From contig CACAEJ010000002.1 in the NCBI GenBank assembly GCA_902531515.1, forward strand, positions 62,001 through 126,000: a stretch of 64,000 bases of DNA, written 5' to 3'. The notes beneath the pieces are model-generated. The model was not told the DNA's origin. It did not search any database and saw only the letters and a program-made list of their open reading frames with translations. Source of the stretch: an uncultured Pseudohongiella sp. (GTDB taxonomy: Bacteria; Pseudomonadota; Gammaproteobacteria; Pseudomonadales; Pseudohongiellaceae). A program made the translations under genes and the position numbers. Positions within the stretch are counted from its first letter, which is position 1. Every line of letters starts with the position of its first letter. Positions 50,526 to 58,963 of this stretch are shown here, piece by piece.

Positions 50526-51839
50526 TTAAGTGGCTTGCACCGCCACTCTGTGGCAGGCATTGTTTAAGTAACCTCGAGGATTCCATCCGGGAACAACCAT
50601 TGGCTGCGAGCGACCCATGTTATCCATTGCTCGAGCCCATATTTCATAATAACCTGGTTCTGGGAACTGGACCCAAGACTCAAAGTTCTGCCAAGAAAGA
50701 CGATTTGAAGCTGAGCCTACAGCAGTTGGTATCCAAGTGGCTCCGAAGTCAATTGACAGGAACACACCACTAGTTTGATCGTCGCCTGCCCAGGCATGGC
50801 CTCTTACTGGCATTCTTTGTCGGTAATCATGATTGACGCCCGACTGCGGGAAGGTTATCAGTGATTTGACGGGCATAGATTCGATGATTTGCATGTCTGC
50901 ATTTGGAACCCTGCTGCCAGGGGCGACACTTTTGTTCGGAACCGAGTAAGATGGGGCAGCCATTTTTTCGCCATCGTGCACCTGGTTGCGTATAACTAGT
51001 CGATTTAGCCATTTACCCGAGACTGAACCTGGCCAGCCAGCGCAGATCAGGCGAAGAGGGAAACCGTTCTGCAAGGGTATTTCTTCATCATTCATAGACC
51101 ATGCAATTAGAGATTCTCTTTCCATAGCCTTACTAATTGGTACACCTCGAGAAATAGGATCAACATCCGGGTTTCCGCTAGTGTGTGTGTCAGCGCCGTA
51201 ATATCCAACATAAACCGCATCTCTGGCTACACCACAATAATTGAGTACGTCCCTTAGCCTCACGCCAGTGAATTTAGGACAGCCTATAGCCCCTGTCGTC
51301 CACTGATTCCCACTTGCCGCAGGCACGAATTCGCTCCGACCGTTACCGCCGCACTCTAACTGCAGTTGCAAAGTAACCTCTTCGAACCTCTCTCTTAGAT
51401 CCCTTATTGAAAAGGTGGTAGGCGTGACACATGACTCACCCCCAATCTCTAGTCTCCAATTCTCTGGATCAACACTTTCAGGCGGGATACCGTTGTTTCT
51501 TATAAACATGTGTCTGTTGGGAGTAACAGCTGCATCCAATAAGTGAGCTGGCGTTTCCGCGTTGACCGGCCTGTCGTTAAGAATTATCAGGCCGTCTTTG
51601 CCTTCGATCATATCGGGTGCACTTTCAGCAGCAAAGGCTGCAGGAATGAGACCCGCAGGCATAAACCTCGCAAACGGAATAGTCAAACCAAGTGCCGTAG
51701 AGAGTGAAACTAGACCTGCATTTTGCAGAAAACCCCTACGAGACGTTTTGTAAGCTTGCCTTCCCCAGAACTTTGCGTCAGCAGCGATTGGATCACTTCC
51801 ATAAAGCTGATTAAGTTTTGCGGCTTCTTTTTTCGACAT
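50526..51839 (-). CDS. SorA-like sulfite dehydrogenase, molybdenum subunit
   Basis: 437 residues with a Tat signal (SRRGFLQNAG, 33-42). The molybdopterin-binding oxidoreductase domain has the Mo-ligand Cys163 in LECGGNGR, then YYGADTHTSGNPD and LRLICAGWPGSVSGKWL; the C-terminal dimerisation domain follows. Predicted to oxidise sulfite to sulfate in the periplasm and reduce the adjacent cytochrome, 4 nt downstream. This is distinct from the SoxC-like enzyme at 61.9-63.2 kb. Other molybdenum sulfoxide or sulfite-like substrates cannot be excluded. Confidence 0.83.
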   Translation of the reverse strand: MSKKEAAKLNQLYGSDPIAADAKFWGRQAYKTSRRGFLQNAGLVSLSTALGLTIPFARFMPAGLIPAAFAAESAPDMIEGKDGLIILNDRPVNAETPAHLLDAAVTPNRHMFIRNNGIPPESVDPENWRLEIGGESCVTPTTFSIRDLRERFEEVTLQLQLECGGNGRSEFVPAASGNQWTTGAIGCPKFTGVRLRDVLNYCGVARDAVYVGYYGADTHTSGNPDVDPISRGVPISKAMERESLIAWSMNDEEIPLQNGFPLRLICAGWPGSVSGKWLNRLVIRNQVHDGEKMAAPSYSVPNKSVAPGSRVPNADMQIIESMPVKSLITFPQSGVNHDYRQRMPVRGHAWAGDDQTSGVFLSIDFGATWIPTAVGSASNRLSWQNFESWVQFPEPGYYEIWARAMDNMGRSQPMVVPGWNPRGYLNNACHRVAVQAT

Positions 51840-51880
51840 TAGTCTGTCTCGCCTCTCTTCTCGAATTTCTCACATTTAAG

Positions 51881-51908
51881 ATTATCAGAATATTGGTTAA
51901 CGGTGCAA
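51881..51908 (-). promoter_or_regulatory. Candidate promoter of the SorAB-like operon
   Basis: On the minus strand: TTGCAC (51908-51903), a 16-nt spacer, GATAAT (51886-51881), about 41 bp before the SorA-like ATG. The remaining spacer to 52115 is AT-rich with no visible gene. Confidence 0.45.
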
Positions 51909-52115
51909 AAACACTTGCAATATCAAATCAAATAAACAAGAAATTCTGTACGTTGATTTAGAGATACATCTGCAGGAAACGAATTTTTAAAACCAAGAAT
52001 TTAAGGTGTTGCTGTATTTAAAAATTAGACAACTACCTGGGTATTACTACACTCGGCAAGCTCAAATTTAATTCAGAGGGTTCTCATCCTTAGTTAATGC
52101 AAGTAGCTAATAAGC

Positions 52116-52556
52116 TTAATACCCAAGACCAACCCCTCTGGCTACAAAAAATGCGAGGATCATAACCATTACAAAGAGAGCTAATTGTAGTCTAAGGAAA
52201 AAAATAATGATTGGTGGTACTGCTATTATTTCACTGATTCTATTTCTGTGGCTCCTGAAGAAAACTGTGGTAACCAGCCCGGCGACTAGGATGAACGTGA
52301 AAATGATTATTTTTGTCACAAACAAGGGGTTCTCTGTGTAGAAATCACTGGGTTTTCCTATCCAAAGCCAAAGTGTAAATCCGACGAGAAAAGTGAGAAT
52401 CGAACTGACATTAAAAACGATATTTACCTTTGCAAGGTTAATAGCATCTTCTTGAGTGATTGAGGGTTTTATAGCAATGTTCTCAATGACTAAGGTTGCT
52501 ATGACGCCAAAAACTGCAAAGAAATGAAAGTAACGGGCTAATATGTAGATCAACAT
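52116..52556 (-). CDS. DUF2214 family integral membrane protein
   Basis: 146 residues, four membrane helices. The start MLIYILARYFHFFAVFGVIA with a conserved RY-x-H-F pattern and a later FWLWIGKP-like TLWLWIGKPSDFYTENP fit the DUF2214 family as I remember it. Function unknown. Its position next to the SorAB-like genes may be coincidental; a 276-bp spacer separates them. Confidence 0.65.
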   Translation of the reverse strand: MLIYILARYFHFFAVFGVIATLVIENIAIKPSITQEDAINLAKVNIVFNVSSILTFLVGFTLWLWIGKPSDFYTENPLFVTKIIIFTFILVAGLVTTVFFRSHRNRISEIIAVPPIIIFFLRLQLALFVMVMILAFFVARGVGLGY

Positions 52557-52655
52557 AATTGGATTAAGATCTGAAAATTTTCGATATCGGTAAAGATTCT
52601 ACCCTATTCTTGATATGCTTCCGTAAAAGAACTAGAAAAAACTTTTGGGGGATAT

Positions 52656-54017
52656 ATGGCAGAACAATCAAATCCTACAGATTCACATAAAGATGATGAA
52701 CAGCTAAAGTCAAATATGAGGAAGGTCGCTATCACTGCTCTGGCTGGGACAAGTATAGAGTGGTATGACTTTTTCCTTTATGCCACGGCTGCCGCTTTGG
52801 TTTTCCCCGCGGTATTTTTCCCTGATTCAGACCCTACCATGGGGCTGATTTTATCTTTTGGAACTTTTGCTTTTGGTTTTATAGCAAGACCAATAGGCGG
52901 AATTTTGTTTGGGCATTTCGGAGACCGGATAGGAAGGAAAAAAACCTTAGTGATTGCTTTAATGTTGATGGGAGTAGCATCAACACTTATTGGGTTGATG
53001 CCAACCTATGCAACTATAGGCATTGCCGCACCAATTTTGTTAACAGTCTTGCGTTTCATACAAGGGCTCGCAATAGGCGGCCAATGGGGTGGGGCAATGT
53101 TGTTAGTGACCGAAAGTGCACCTTCAGATAGGCGAGGCTATTATGGTGCCTATGCTCAAGCTGGAGCGCCAGTGGGAGTCATACTGGCGAACCTGGCCTT
53201 TATAATCATTAGTTCATTAGTATCAGAGGAGTTTTTTCAGGCATGGGGTTGGCGTATACCTTTCATTTTGAGTGTTATTCTAATTGGAATTTCCATGTAT
53301 ATTCAGCTTAATGTTGAAGATACAGAGGCATTCAGGGAACTGGAAGCCGCGAGAAAGAATCGTTTAGAAAACAATGTCACAGAATCTTCGACTCGTCGAT
53401 CCCCAGTACTAGAAGCCATTGCAAAGTATCCCAAAAGAATCGCACTTGCGGCCGGGGCATTCCTCTCCGTTCAGGTAAATTTCTATATTTTGATTAGCTT
53501 TATCCTAGCGTATGGGAGTGATCCCACTGGAGGAGGGATGAGTCGTGATACAGTTCTTGTTGCTGTCTTGATAGCTTCAGCGTTAATGATAGTGGTCCAA
53601 TTTTGGGCCTCAGCCTATTCGGACAGGCATGGAAGGCGAGGCATATTCATTTTGGGAGCGGCACTAACTGGCATATCAGCCTTTGCTCTCTTCCCTCTCG
53701 TCTCGACTGGAAACTTCTGGTTGAGCGTTCTGGGGATCAGTGCGGGGCTTTGTTTTGTTGGAATGATGTATGGCCCACAAGCTGCCTTCTTTACTGAACT
53801 ATTTTCAACTGAAGTTCGTTACTCAGGAGCATCTTTGGGCTATCAACTCGGTGCTATCGTAGGAGGAGCGTTTGCTCCGGCCATTGCAACCTTTCTTCGA
53901 GCCGAGTATTCAGTTTTTTGGGTCGCGATGTACATGGCTTTAGCATCGATATTGACTATAATTTCAGTCGCGTTCTTATCAGAGACCTACAAAACTAGTT
54001 TAACAGAGGAAAACTAG
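52656..54017 (+). CDS. MFS transporter, metabolite:H+ symporter (MHS) family
   Basis: 453 residues, twelve membrane helices. MHS markers: TSIEWYDFFLYATAAALVFP, FGHFGDRIGRKKTLVIAL, RFIQGLAIGGQWGGAMLL, SDRHGRRGIF in the central loop. Family members carry proline/betaine, citrate, ketoglutarate or shikimate; the substrate is not decidable here. It lies 40 nt before an ArgD-like aminotransferase on the same strand, so the cargo may be an amino or dicarboxylic acid used by that enzyme. GGGGGATAT precedes the start. Confidence 0.85.
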   Translation: MAEQSNPTDSHKDDEQLKSNMRKVAITALAGTSIEWYDFFLYATAAALVFPAVFFPDSDPTMGLILSFGTFAFGFIARPIGGILFGHFGDRIGRKKTLVIALMLMGVASTLIGLMPTYATIGIAAPILLTVLRFIQGLAIGGQWGGAMLLVTESAPSDRRGYYGAYAQAGAPVGVILANLAFIIISSLVSEEFFQAWGWRIPFILSVILIGISMYIQLNVEDTEAFRELEAARKNRLENNVTESSTRRSPVLEAIAKYPKRIALAAGAFLSVQVNFYILISFILAYGSDPTGGGMSRDTVLVAVLIASALMIVVQFWASAYSDRHGRRGIFILGAALTGISAFALFPLVSTGNFWLSVLGISAGLCFVGMMYGPQAAFFTELFSTEVRYSGASLGYQLGAIVGGAFAPAIATFLRAEYSVFWVAMYMALASILTIISVAFLSETYKTSLTEEN

Positions 54018-54057
54018 TAAAAAGCATTAAGTTAACGATGTATCAGTGGAGTAACCT

Positions 54058-55272
54058 GTGAAAGATAAAATTGCTGAGGAGAGGGCATCCCTCAATGCGA
54101 GACAATCGCTTTGGCCCAACTACAGCCCGCCGGAGGATTTAGTTTTTACTCATGGCATTGGAAGTGAGTTGTTTTCTGAGGATGGAGGTTCTTACTTAGA
54201 TTTCTTATCTGGTATCGCTGTAACTAGTTTCGGTCACTCTCATCCTTATTTGAATAATGCCTTAAAGAACCAAGCCGACAAGCTTTGGCACGTGTCAAAT
54301 CTGTTCAGAATTCCTGCCGCTGAGTCATTGGCGGAACGCCTTGTAAAACATAGCTTTGCCGACAGTGTCTTTTTTGCAAATTCTGGTGCTGAGGCGGTTG
54401 AAGCGGGATTAAAAGCGATTAGGGGCTACCATGCAGCCAGTGGTAACCCAAAGCGCACAAGGATTATTGGGTTTTCCGATAGCTTTCATGGAAGAACAAT
54501 AGCGACTGTGGCGGCAGCAGGGAACAAGTCACACATGCAAAATTTTGTGCCGGGTGATCAAGGTTTTGACCAAGTTGAATGGGGAAATTACGAGGCACTT
54601 GAGATAGCGGTTGATGATTGCACCGCGGGGATTATTTTAGAGCCAGTGCAAGGCGAGGGTGGTATTCGCCCTATTACCCATGAGTTTCTATCAAGTATAA
54701 GAAAGCTGTGCGATGAACGAGGTGTTCTGTTGTTTTTTGATGAAGTTCAGTGCGGCATTGGAAGAACAGGACATCTTTTTGCTCACCAGCATTATGGTTT
54801 GAATCCTGATGTTATGGCTCTTGCAAAAGGGCTGGGAGGAGGATTCCCTATTGGAGCTTGCCTCACTACCAAGGAGGTTGGTGGTTCGATGGTGGTGGGT
54901 ACTCATGGGAGCACGTTCGGCGGAAATCCTCTGGCAACAGCAGTTGGAAATGCAGTAATGGATTTACTTTTGGAGGACGGGACGCTAACAAAAGTGATCG
55001 AGAAAGGTAGCTATCTAAATAAAGAGTTAAAACGACTCCAATTAAGGCATCATGATTTTCTGGATTCGGTGCACGGACTAGGATTGATGATTGGAGTAAA
55101 ATGCAAGATACCTTGTGCAGATCTAGCATTCAGTTTGAGAAATAATAACCTTTTAGTCGGACAATCTGGAGCTAACATGGTGCGTTTATTGCCGCCACTA
55201 AATGTCGCGGAACCAGAACTCGAAAAAGCCATAAGTATTTTCGATAAGACGTTAAACGAAATTACCCGGTAG
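54058..55272 (+). CDS. argD: Class III aminotransferase, acetylornithine aminotransferase-like
   Basis: 404 residues, PLP fold type I. The PLP Lys is 257 in ALAKGLGGGFPIGA; LFFDEVQCGIGRTGHLFAHQ and ANSGAEAVEAGLKAIRGYHA are typical of the ArgD/AstC group. Likely converts N-acetylornithine or a related omega-amino acid with 2-oxoglutarate. GTG start at 54058 is uncertain. The preceding transporter gene suggests either catabolism or arginine synthesis; the exact substrate is inferred. Confidence 0.8.
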   Translation: MKDKIAEERASLNARQSLWPNYSPPEDLVFTHGIGSELFSEDGGSYLDFLSGIAVTSFGHSHPYLNNALKNQADKLWHVSNLFRIPAAESLAERLVKHSFADSVFFANSGAEAVEAGLKAIRGYHAASGNPKRTRIIGFSDSFHGRTIATVAAAGNKSHMQNFVPGDQGFDQVEWGNYEALEIAVDDCTAGIILEPVQGEGGIRPITHEFLSSIRKLCDERGVLLFFDEVQCGIGRTGHLFAHQHYGLNPDVMALAKGLGGGFPIGACLTTKEVGGSMVVGTHGSTFGGNPLATAVGNAVMDLLLEDGTLTKVIEKGSYLNKELKRLQLRHHDFLDSVHGLGLMIGVKCKIPCADLAFSLRNNNLLVGQSGANMVRLLPPLNVAEPELEKAISIFDKTLNEITR

Positions 55273-55314
55273 CGAAGTACAAAAACGGTTTATCCTAATT
55301 CAATTTATTTTAGG

Positions 55315-56811
55315 CTAGTCACGATCCGTCATTCTGGATGCTTCCATCATGACATGAAATATGACGTGTTGTTCCATAACGCCCCTCACTAAATCGGAAC
55401 CCGCTCCCACTGCGTAGATGGGAACGTCCTCTCCCCCGTGAGTCTCGCTGGACAGAGGGATAAGAGCTTCCGAACGGTAACCTTCGTTAGCGGTATCCAC
55501 ATCAGTCAGGTCGGTACGCTGTCCCCTTCCATTGATGTAACCGAGAGTCGTATAGGGTAGTCCATCGGATGCCAGCCTTGGTTCATTGCCGGCACTAACT
55601 TTACCCAGAATAGGGTTACCACGACCCGGATAACCCGCGATTGTTAAAGTGTGGCTATGATCCGCGGTAACAATTATTAGTGTCTCTGACAGATCCACTT
55701 TTTCAAAAGCAGTTTTAACCGCTTTTGAAAACTCGATGGTATCCATCAGTGCCCTAAAGGGATTTAAGGCATGGTGAGCATGATCGATGCGACCGCCTTC
55801 AACATTCAAATAGAACCCTTTGTCATTTTTACTAAGTAAGTCAATGGCCTTTGAAGTCATCTCGCTTAGGGTCGGTTCACCCCCTATGTCCGATTGATTG
55901 TCATAGGCATATTGCATATGGGACGGCTGAAACAATCCAAGAAGGTGATCGGTCGCATTAATGTCTATATTTTCAAAATCGCGTTTATTCCATACGTAAG
56001 CACTATTTTGATGAGCATCTAGCCACTCTTGAGTCAAATTGCGACCATCGAGCCTCTCTCCTTGGTCTCCCGTTTCCGGATCAGCTCCATCCACTCTTTG
56101 TAAAAAACTTCTCCTACCTCCGCCTAACGCTACTTCTAAGCCATCGCTACTAGGAATGTTTGCACTTAACTCGATTAGTTGTGCTGCAATATCCCTGCAG
56201 TTTTCGGGATCTGTAAGACGAGTCACATCCCGATCATCCTCGTGGTCGCGCTCGACGGAATGAGCATAATTAGCTGCGGGTGTTGCATGCGTAATCCTGG
56301 CCGTACTGACTATCCCTGTGGACATGCCTTTTTGCTCGGCTATTTCCAAGAAGGTAGGCACTTCATTTCCCAGAGAGGAGTTACAGTTGCTCCTTGTTAC
56401 TTGCTGATTAACACTTAATACTCCGCGATCAGTTTTTATTCCGGTGACCATTGCGGACATTGTTCCTGCTGAGTCGGGGACTTGCGCATCGGTATTGTAT
56501 GTTTTTGAGAGAGCGACGTTCGGAAAAGTTTCAAAGAAAAGCTCATTTTCCTCACCGAATTTACCGTTGAGTTGGCCTTCTAATATCCTGGCTGCAGTGA
56601 CAGTTGAAACACCCATTCCATCTCCGACAAAAAGGATCACGTTTTTAGCAAATGGAACCTCTATATTAGGATAACGGTATGAAAGATTGCGTTCGACAAC
56701 TGCTCTGCCTTCTTCATACCATGTCTCAGCGGACTCCTGAGCGAAAATAGGAGCGGTTAAAGACAGCATCAGGCAAACTGGCCAGATAGTTTTATTCTTT
56801 TTGCCTTGCAT
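55315..56811 (-). CDS. phoA: Alkaline phosphatase
   Basis: 498 residues with a signal peptide (cleaved near ...APIFAQ). Metal and nucleophile motifs: ILFVGDGMGVST, Ser114 in VPDSAGTMSAMVTG, EGGRIDHAHHA, TADHSHTLTIAG and SSETHGGEDVPIYA. Secreted phosphomonoesterase, PhoA family (zinc/magnesium type). No convincing Pho box was found upstream by eye. Its promoter region is shared with the divergent selenoprotein gene. Confidence 0.9.
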   Translation of the reverse strand: MQGKKNKTIWPVCLMLSLTAPIFAQESAETWYEEGRAVVERNLSYRYPNIEVPFAKNVILFVGDGMGVSTVTAARILEGQLNGKFGEENELFFETFPNVALSKTYNTDAQVPDSAGTMSAMVTGIKTDRGVLSVNQQVTRSNCNSSLGNEVPTFLEIAEQKGMSTGIVSTARITHATPAANYAHSVERDHEDDRDVTRLTDPENCRDIAAQLIELSANIPSSDGLEVALGGGRRSFLQRVDGADPETGDQGERLDGRNLTQEWLDAHQNSAYVWNKRDFENIDINATDHLLGLFQPSHMQYAYDNQSDIGGEPTLSEMTSKAIDLLSKNDKGFYLNVEGGRIDHAHHALNPFRALMDTIEFSKAVKTAFEKVDLSETLIIVTADHSHTLTIAGYPGRGNPILGKVSAGNEPRLASDGLPYTTLGYINGRGQRTDLTDVDTANEGYRSEALIPLSSETHGGEDVPIYAVGAGSDLVRGVMEQHVIFHVMMEASRMTDRD

Positions 56812-56941
56812 AGACAGCTTCCAAGAGAAAAGGCTATAGTTTTATTGCTCGATTTTACATGAAAACGAATAATAAGTTCAGCACTGCGTTGATCCAACAA
56901 CTGTGACGTTCACAAGGACTTATCTTGGGGAGGGTGAAAAG

Positions 56942-57160
56942 ATGGATATAGAAATTGTTTTTTGTATGGCGTGAAATTACAGACCAGATGCCGACCGTGT
57001 GTCGGAAGAGGTGAGAACCGCGACTGGCATAGTTCCTGAATTGACGCCTGGGTTAGGAGGCATATTTGACGTAAAACTAAACGGTGAAACTGTTTTTTCA
57101 AAGCACCGGTCAGGGAGATTTCCAAAAGATGGTGAAATTTCGGACCTTTTAGACAAATAA
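56942..57160 (+). CDS. SelW-like selenoprotein (Rdx family), in-frame TGA read as Sec
   Basis: ATG 56942 to TAA 57160, 72 residues if TGA 56972-56974 is read as selenocysteine (Sec11). A strong Shine-Dalgarno, GGGGAGGG (56927-56934), precedes the ATG by 7 nt. The N-terminal IVFCMAUNYRPDADRV aligns with the CxxU redox motif of SelW (VVYCGAU in human). The rest, including GGIFDVKLNGETVFSK and SGRFPKDGEI, is characteristic of the Rdx (SelT/SelW/SelH) thioredoxin-like fold. Ordinary gene finders would stop at codon 11. A suitable stem-loop follows the TGA. Likely a small cytosolic thiol/selenol oxidoreductase. Divergent from alkaline phosphatase, convergent with the OFA transporter (10 nt apart). 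The Sec machinery must be encoded elsewhere. Confidence 0.85.
56991..57005 (+). promoter_or_regulatory. Candidate bacterial SECIS element
   Basis: CCGAC (56991-56995) pairs with GTCGG (57001-57005), loop CGTGT. The stem begins 16 nt and the loop 21 nt after the TGA; the loop has G in its second position. This fits the general bSECIS rules (4 or more bp upper stem, small loop with an early G, within roughly 16-37 nt of the UGA). SelB binding is inferred. Confidence 0.7.
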
Positions 57161-57170
57161 GACGGTTAAC

Positions 57171-58856
57171 TCATTCATTCAAATGATGCTTCGGATCGAC
57201 GGGCCGCATGAGTGCGTTGCTTACCAAGGCAATTGCAAGCAGAGCGGCCATGAGCAGCATCGTCGAGTTATATAGGCCGCTAGTTGGATCAGGAGTGCCA
57301 GGTGGTGCAATTTCCATCAAACGAGCGATATTAACCGTATTGGATGCCACTAGGGCTTCTATCTGATCAATTCCGGCGCCAAATTGTGCCTGGAATGCCG
57401 AAGGCTCAACTCGAGAGACTAAATCGTCAATTGCGGTGTTCACTGAGTTTTGGCGAAGTGAAGTGATGGCTAATGGACCGAGGACCCCGGCTGTACTCCA
57501 AGCAGTAAGAAGTCTGCCGTGAATCCCGCCAACGTATTTAGTGCCGAAAATATCAGCAAGATATGCTGGTATGGTGGCAAAACCACCACCGTACATAGTG
57601 AAAATAATCATGGTCGCTGCATAGAAATATACTAACCAGACAACTGATGGGCTTGCGCTAACTTGTTGAGCTGAGAATGGTATGGAAAGATACAGAACAA
57701 TGCCGAGCAAGAAAAATATCCAGTAGGTATTCCTCCTACCTATATAATCTGACGCGCTAGCCCAGATAAACCTCCCAACCATATTGAACGCGCTAATCAT
57801 AACCACATAAGTTGCGGCGAAAGCGGTATCTACAATGTGGGGTAGGGAGGAACCAAAAATTTCAGTTATCATTGTCCGAGCTACTCCTAAGACACCTATC
57901 CCAGCAGTAACGTTAAAGCACAGAACTATCCATAGCTGATAGAATTGACGGGTCTTTAATGCCTCATCGAGATGAACATTGTGGCTCGAGATCAGAGTTC
58001 CTCGTTTTTCATTGTTCGGTTCAGTCCATCCTGCAGGTTTCCAACCTTCGGCAGGTATACGATAAGAGAAAGCGGCGATGAGCATCACTAGGAGATAAAT
58101 AAGTCCGATAACCAAAAATGTTTCAGCTACCCCAGTTGCTCCAGTATTAACGAGATAAACTCCCTCAGGTCCGGGCACAGTCATTTCTCTGACCTCTGCG
58201 GCTCCAATTACTACCACTTCACGCAGTGTTCCACTGACCTCTGCAAACCTTCTGCCAGCCTCCGTTACAAGACTTACCTCGGAAACTGTTCCAAGGTAAT
58301 CAGGTGCTCGGTAAAACATTCTTATAAAGAACTCCTTCATGGGCGTTCCTATCATCGCGCCGCCGCCGAACCCCATGATAGCCATTCCAGTTGCCATACC
58401 ACGTCTATCAGGAAACCAACGAATTAAGGTGCTTACCGGAGAGACATAACCCATTCCAAGGCCACAGCCACCTATCACGCCGTAACCGAGATATAGCAAC
58501 CATAGCTGGTGAGTTAGGATTCCGATGGCGCCTACTAGGTAGCCCCCTCCCCAGCATACAGCCGCAACCACGCCTACTTTTCGCGGTCCAGCTTCCTCTA
58601 ACCATTTTCCCGCAAACGCCGCAGCTAGGCCCAGAGAGACAATTGCAACAGTGAACACCCAAACGACTGCACTTAGGCTCCAGTCATCCGCAGAGCTCGC
58701 AACAACCCCTTGAATCCGAGTGAGAGGAGGGTTGTAGATGCTCCAGGCGTATACCGACCCTATGCATAAATGGATTGCAACAGACGCCAGTGGCACACGC
58801 CAGCGGTTATAGTCGCTTGGGGCAATGATGCGCTCTTTAGATAGAAGTCCTGCCAT
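57171..58856 (-). CDS. MFS transporter, oxalate/formate antiporter (OFA) family
   Basis: 561 residues, about twelve membrane helices. OFA traits: HLCIGSVYAWSIYNPPL in helix 1, GGCGLGMGYVSPVSTLIRWF in helix 4-5, and PDRRGMATGMAIMGFGGGAM. A roughly 60-residue polar insertion (about 185-245) between helices 6 and 7 side is longer than in many relatives. Family members exchange oxalate/formate or move other monocarboxylates such as lactate; the substrate is unknown. Transcribed alone. Confidence 0.85.
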   Translation of the reverse strand: MAGLLSKERIIAPSDYNRWRVPLASVAIHLCIGSVYAWSIYNPPLTRIQGVVASSADDWSLSAVVWVFTVAIVSLGLAAAFAGKWLEEAGPRKVGVVAAVCWGGGYLVGAIGILTHQLWLLYLGYGVIGGCGLGMGYVSPVSTLIRWFPDRRGMATGMAIMGFGGGAMIGTPMKEFFIRMFYRAPDYLGTVSEVSLVTEAGRRFAEVSGTLREVVVIGAAEVREMTVPGPEGVYLVNTGATGVAETFLVIGLIYLLVMLIAAFSYRIPAEGWKPAGWTEPNNEKRGTLISSHNVHLDEALKTRQFYQLWIVLCFNVTAGIGVLGVARTMITEIFGSSLPHIVDTAFAATYVVMISAFNMVGRFIWASASDYIGRRNTYWIFFLLGIVLYLSIPFSAQQVSASPSVVWLVYFYAATMIIFTMYGGGFATIPAYLADIFGTKYVGGIHGRLLTAWSTAGVLGPLAITSLRQNSVNTAIDDLVSRVEPSAFQAQFGAGIDQIEALVASNTVNIARLMEIAPPGTPDPTSGLYNSTMLLMAALLAIALVSNALMRPVDPKHHLNE

Positions 58857-58963
58857 ATTTGGGATCCGTTTAGTTGTTTTTATTTAAAGGATTTAAGAAC
58901 TAAATTCAGTTCCCGTAAATTAACTCATTCGGTGGAGTCTGTAAAAGGCAGGAAACTTTATCC

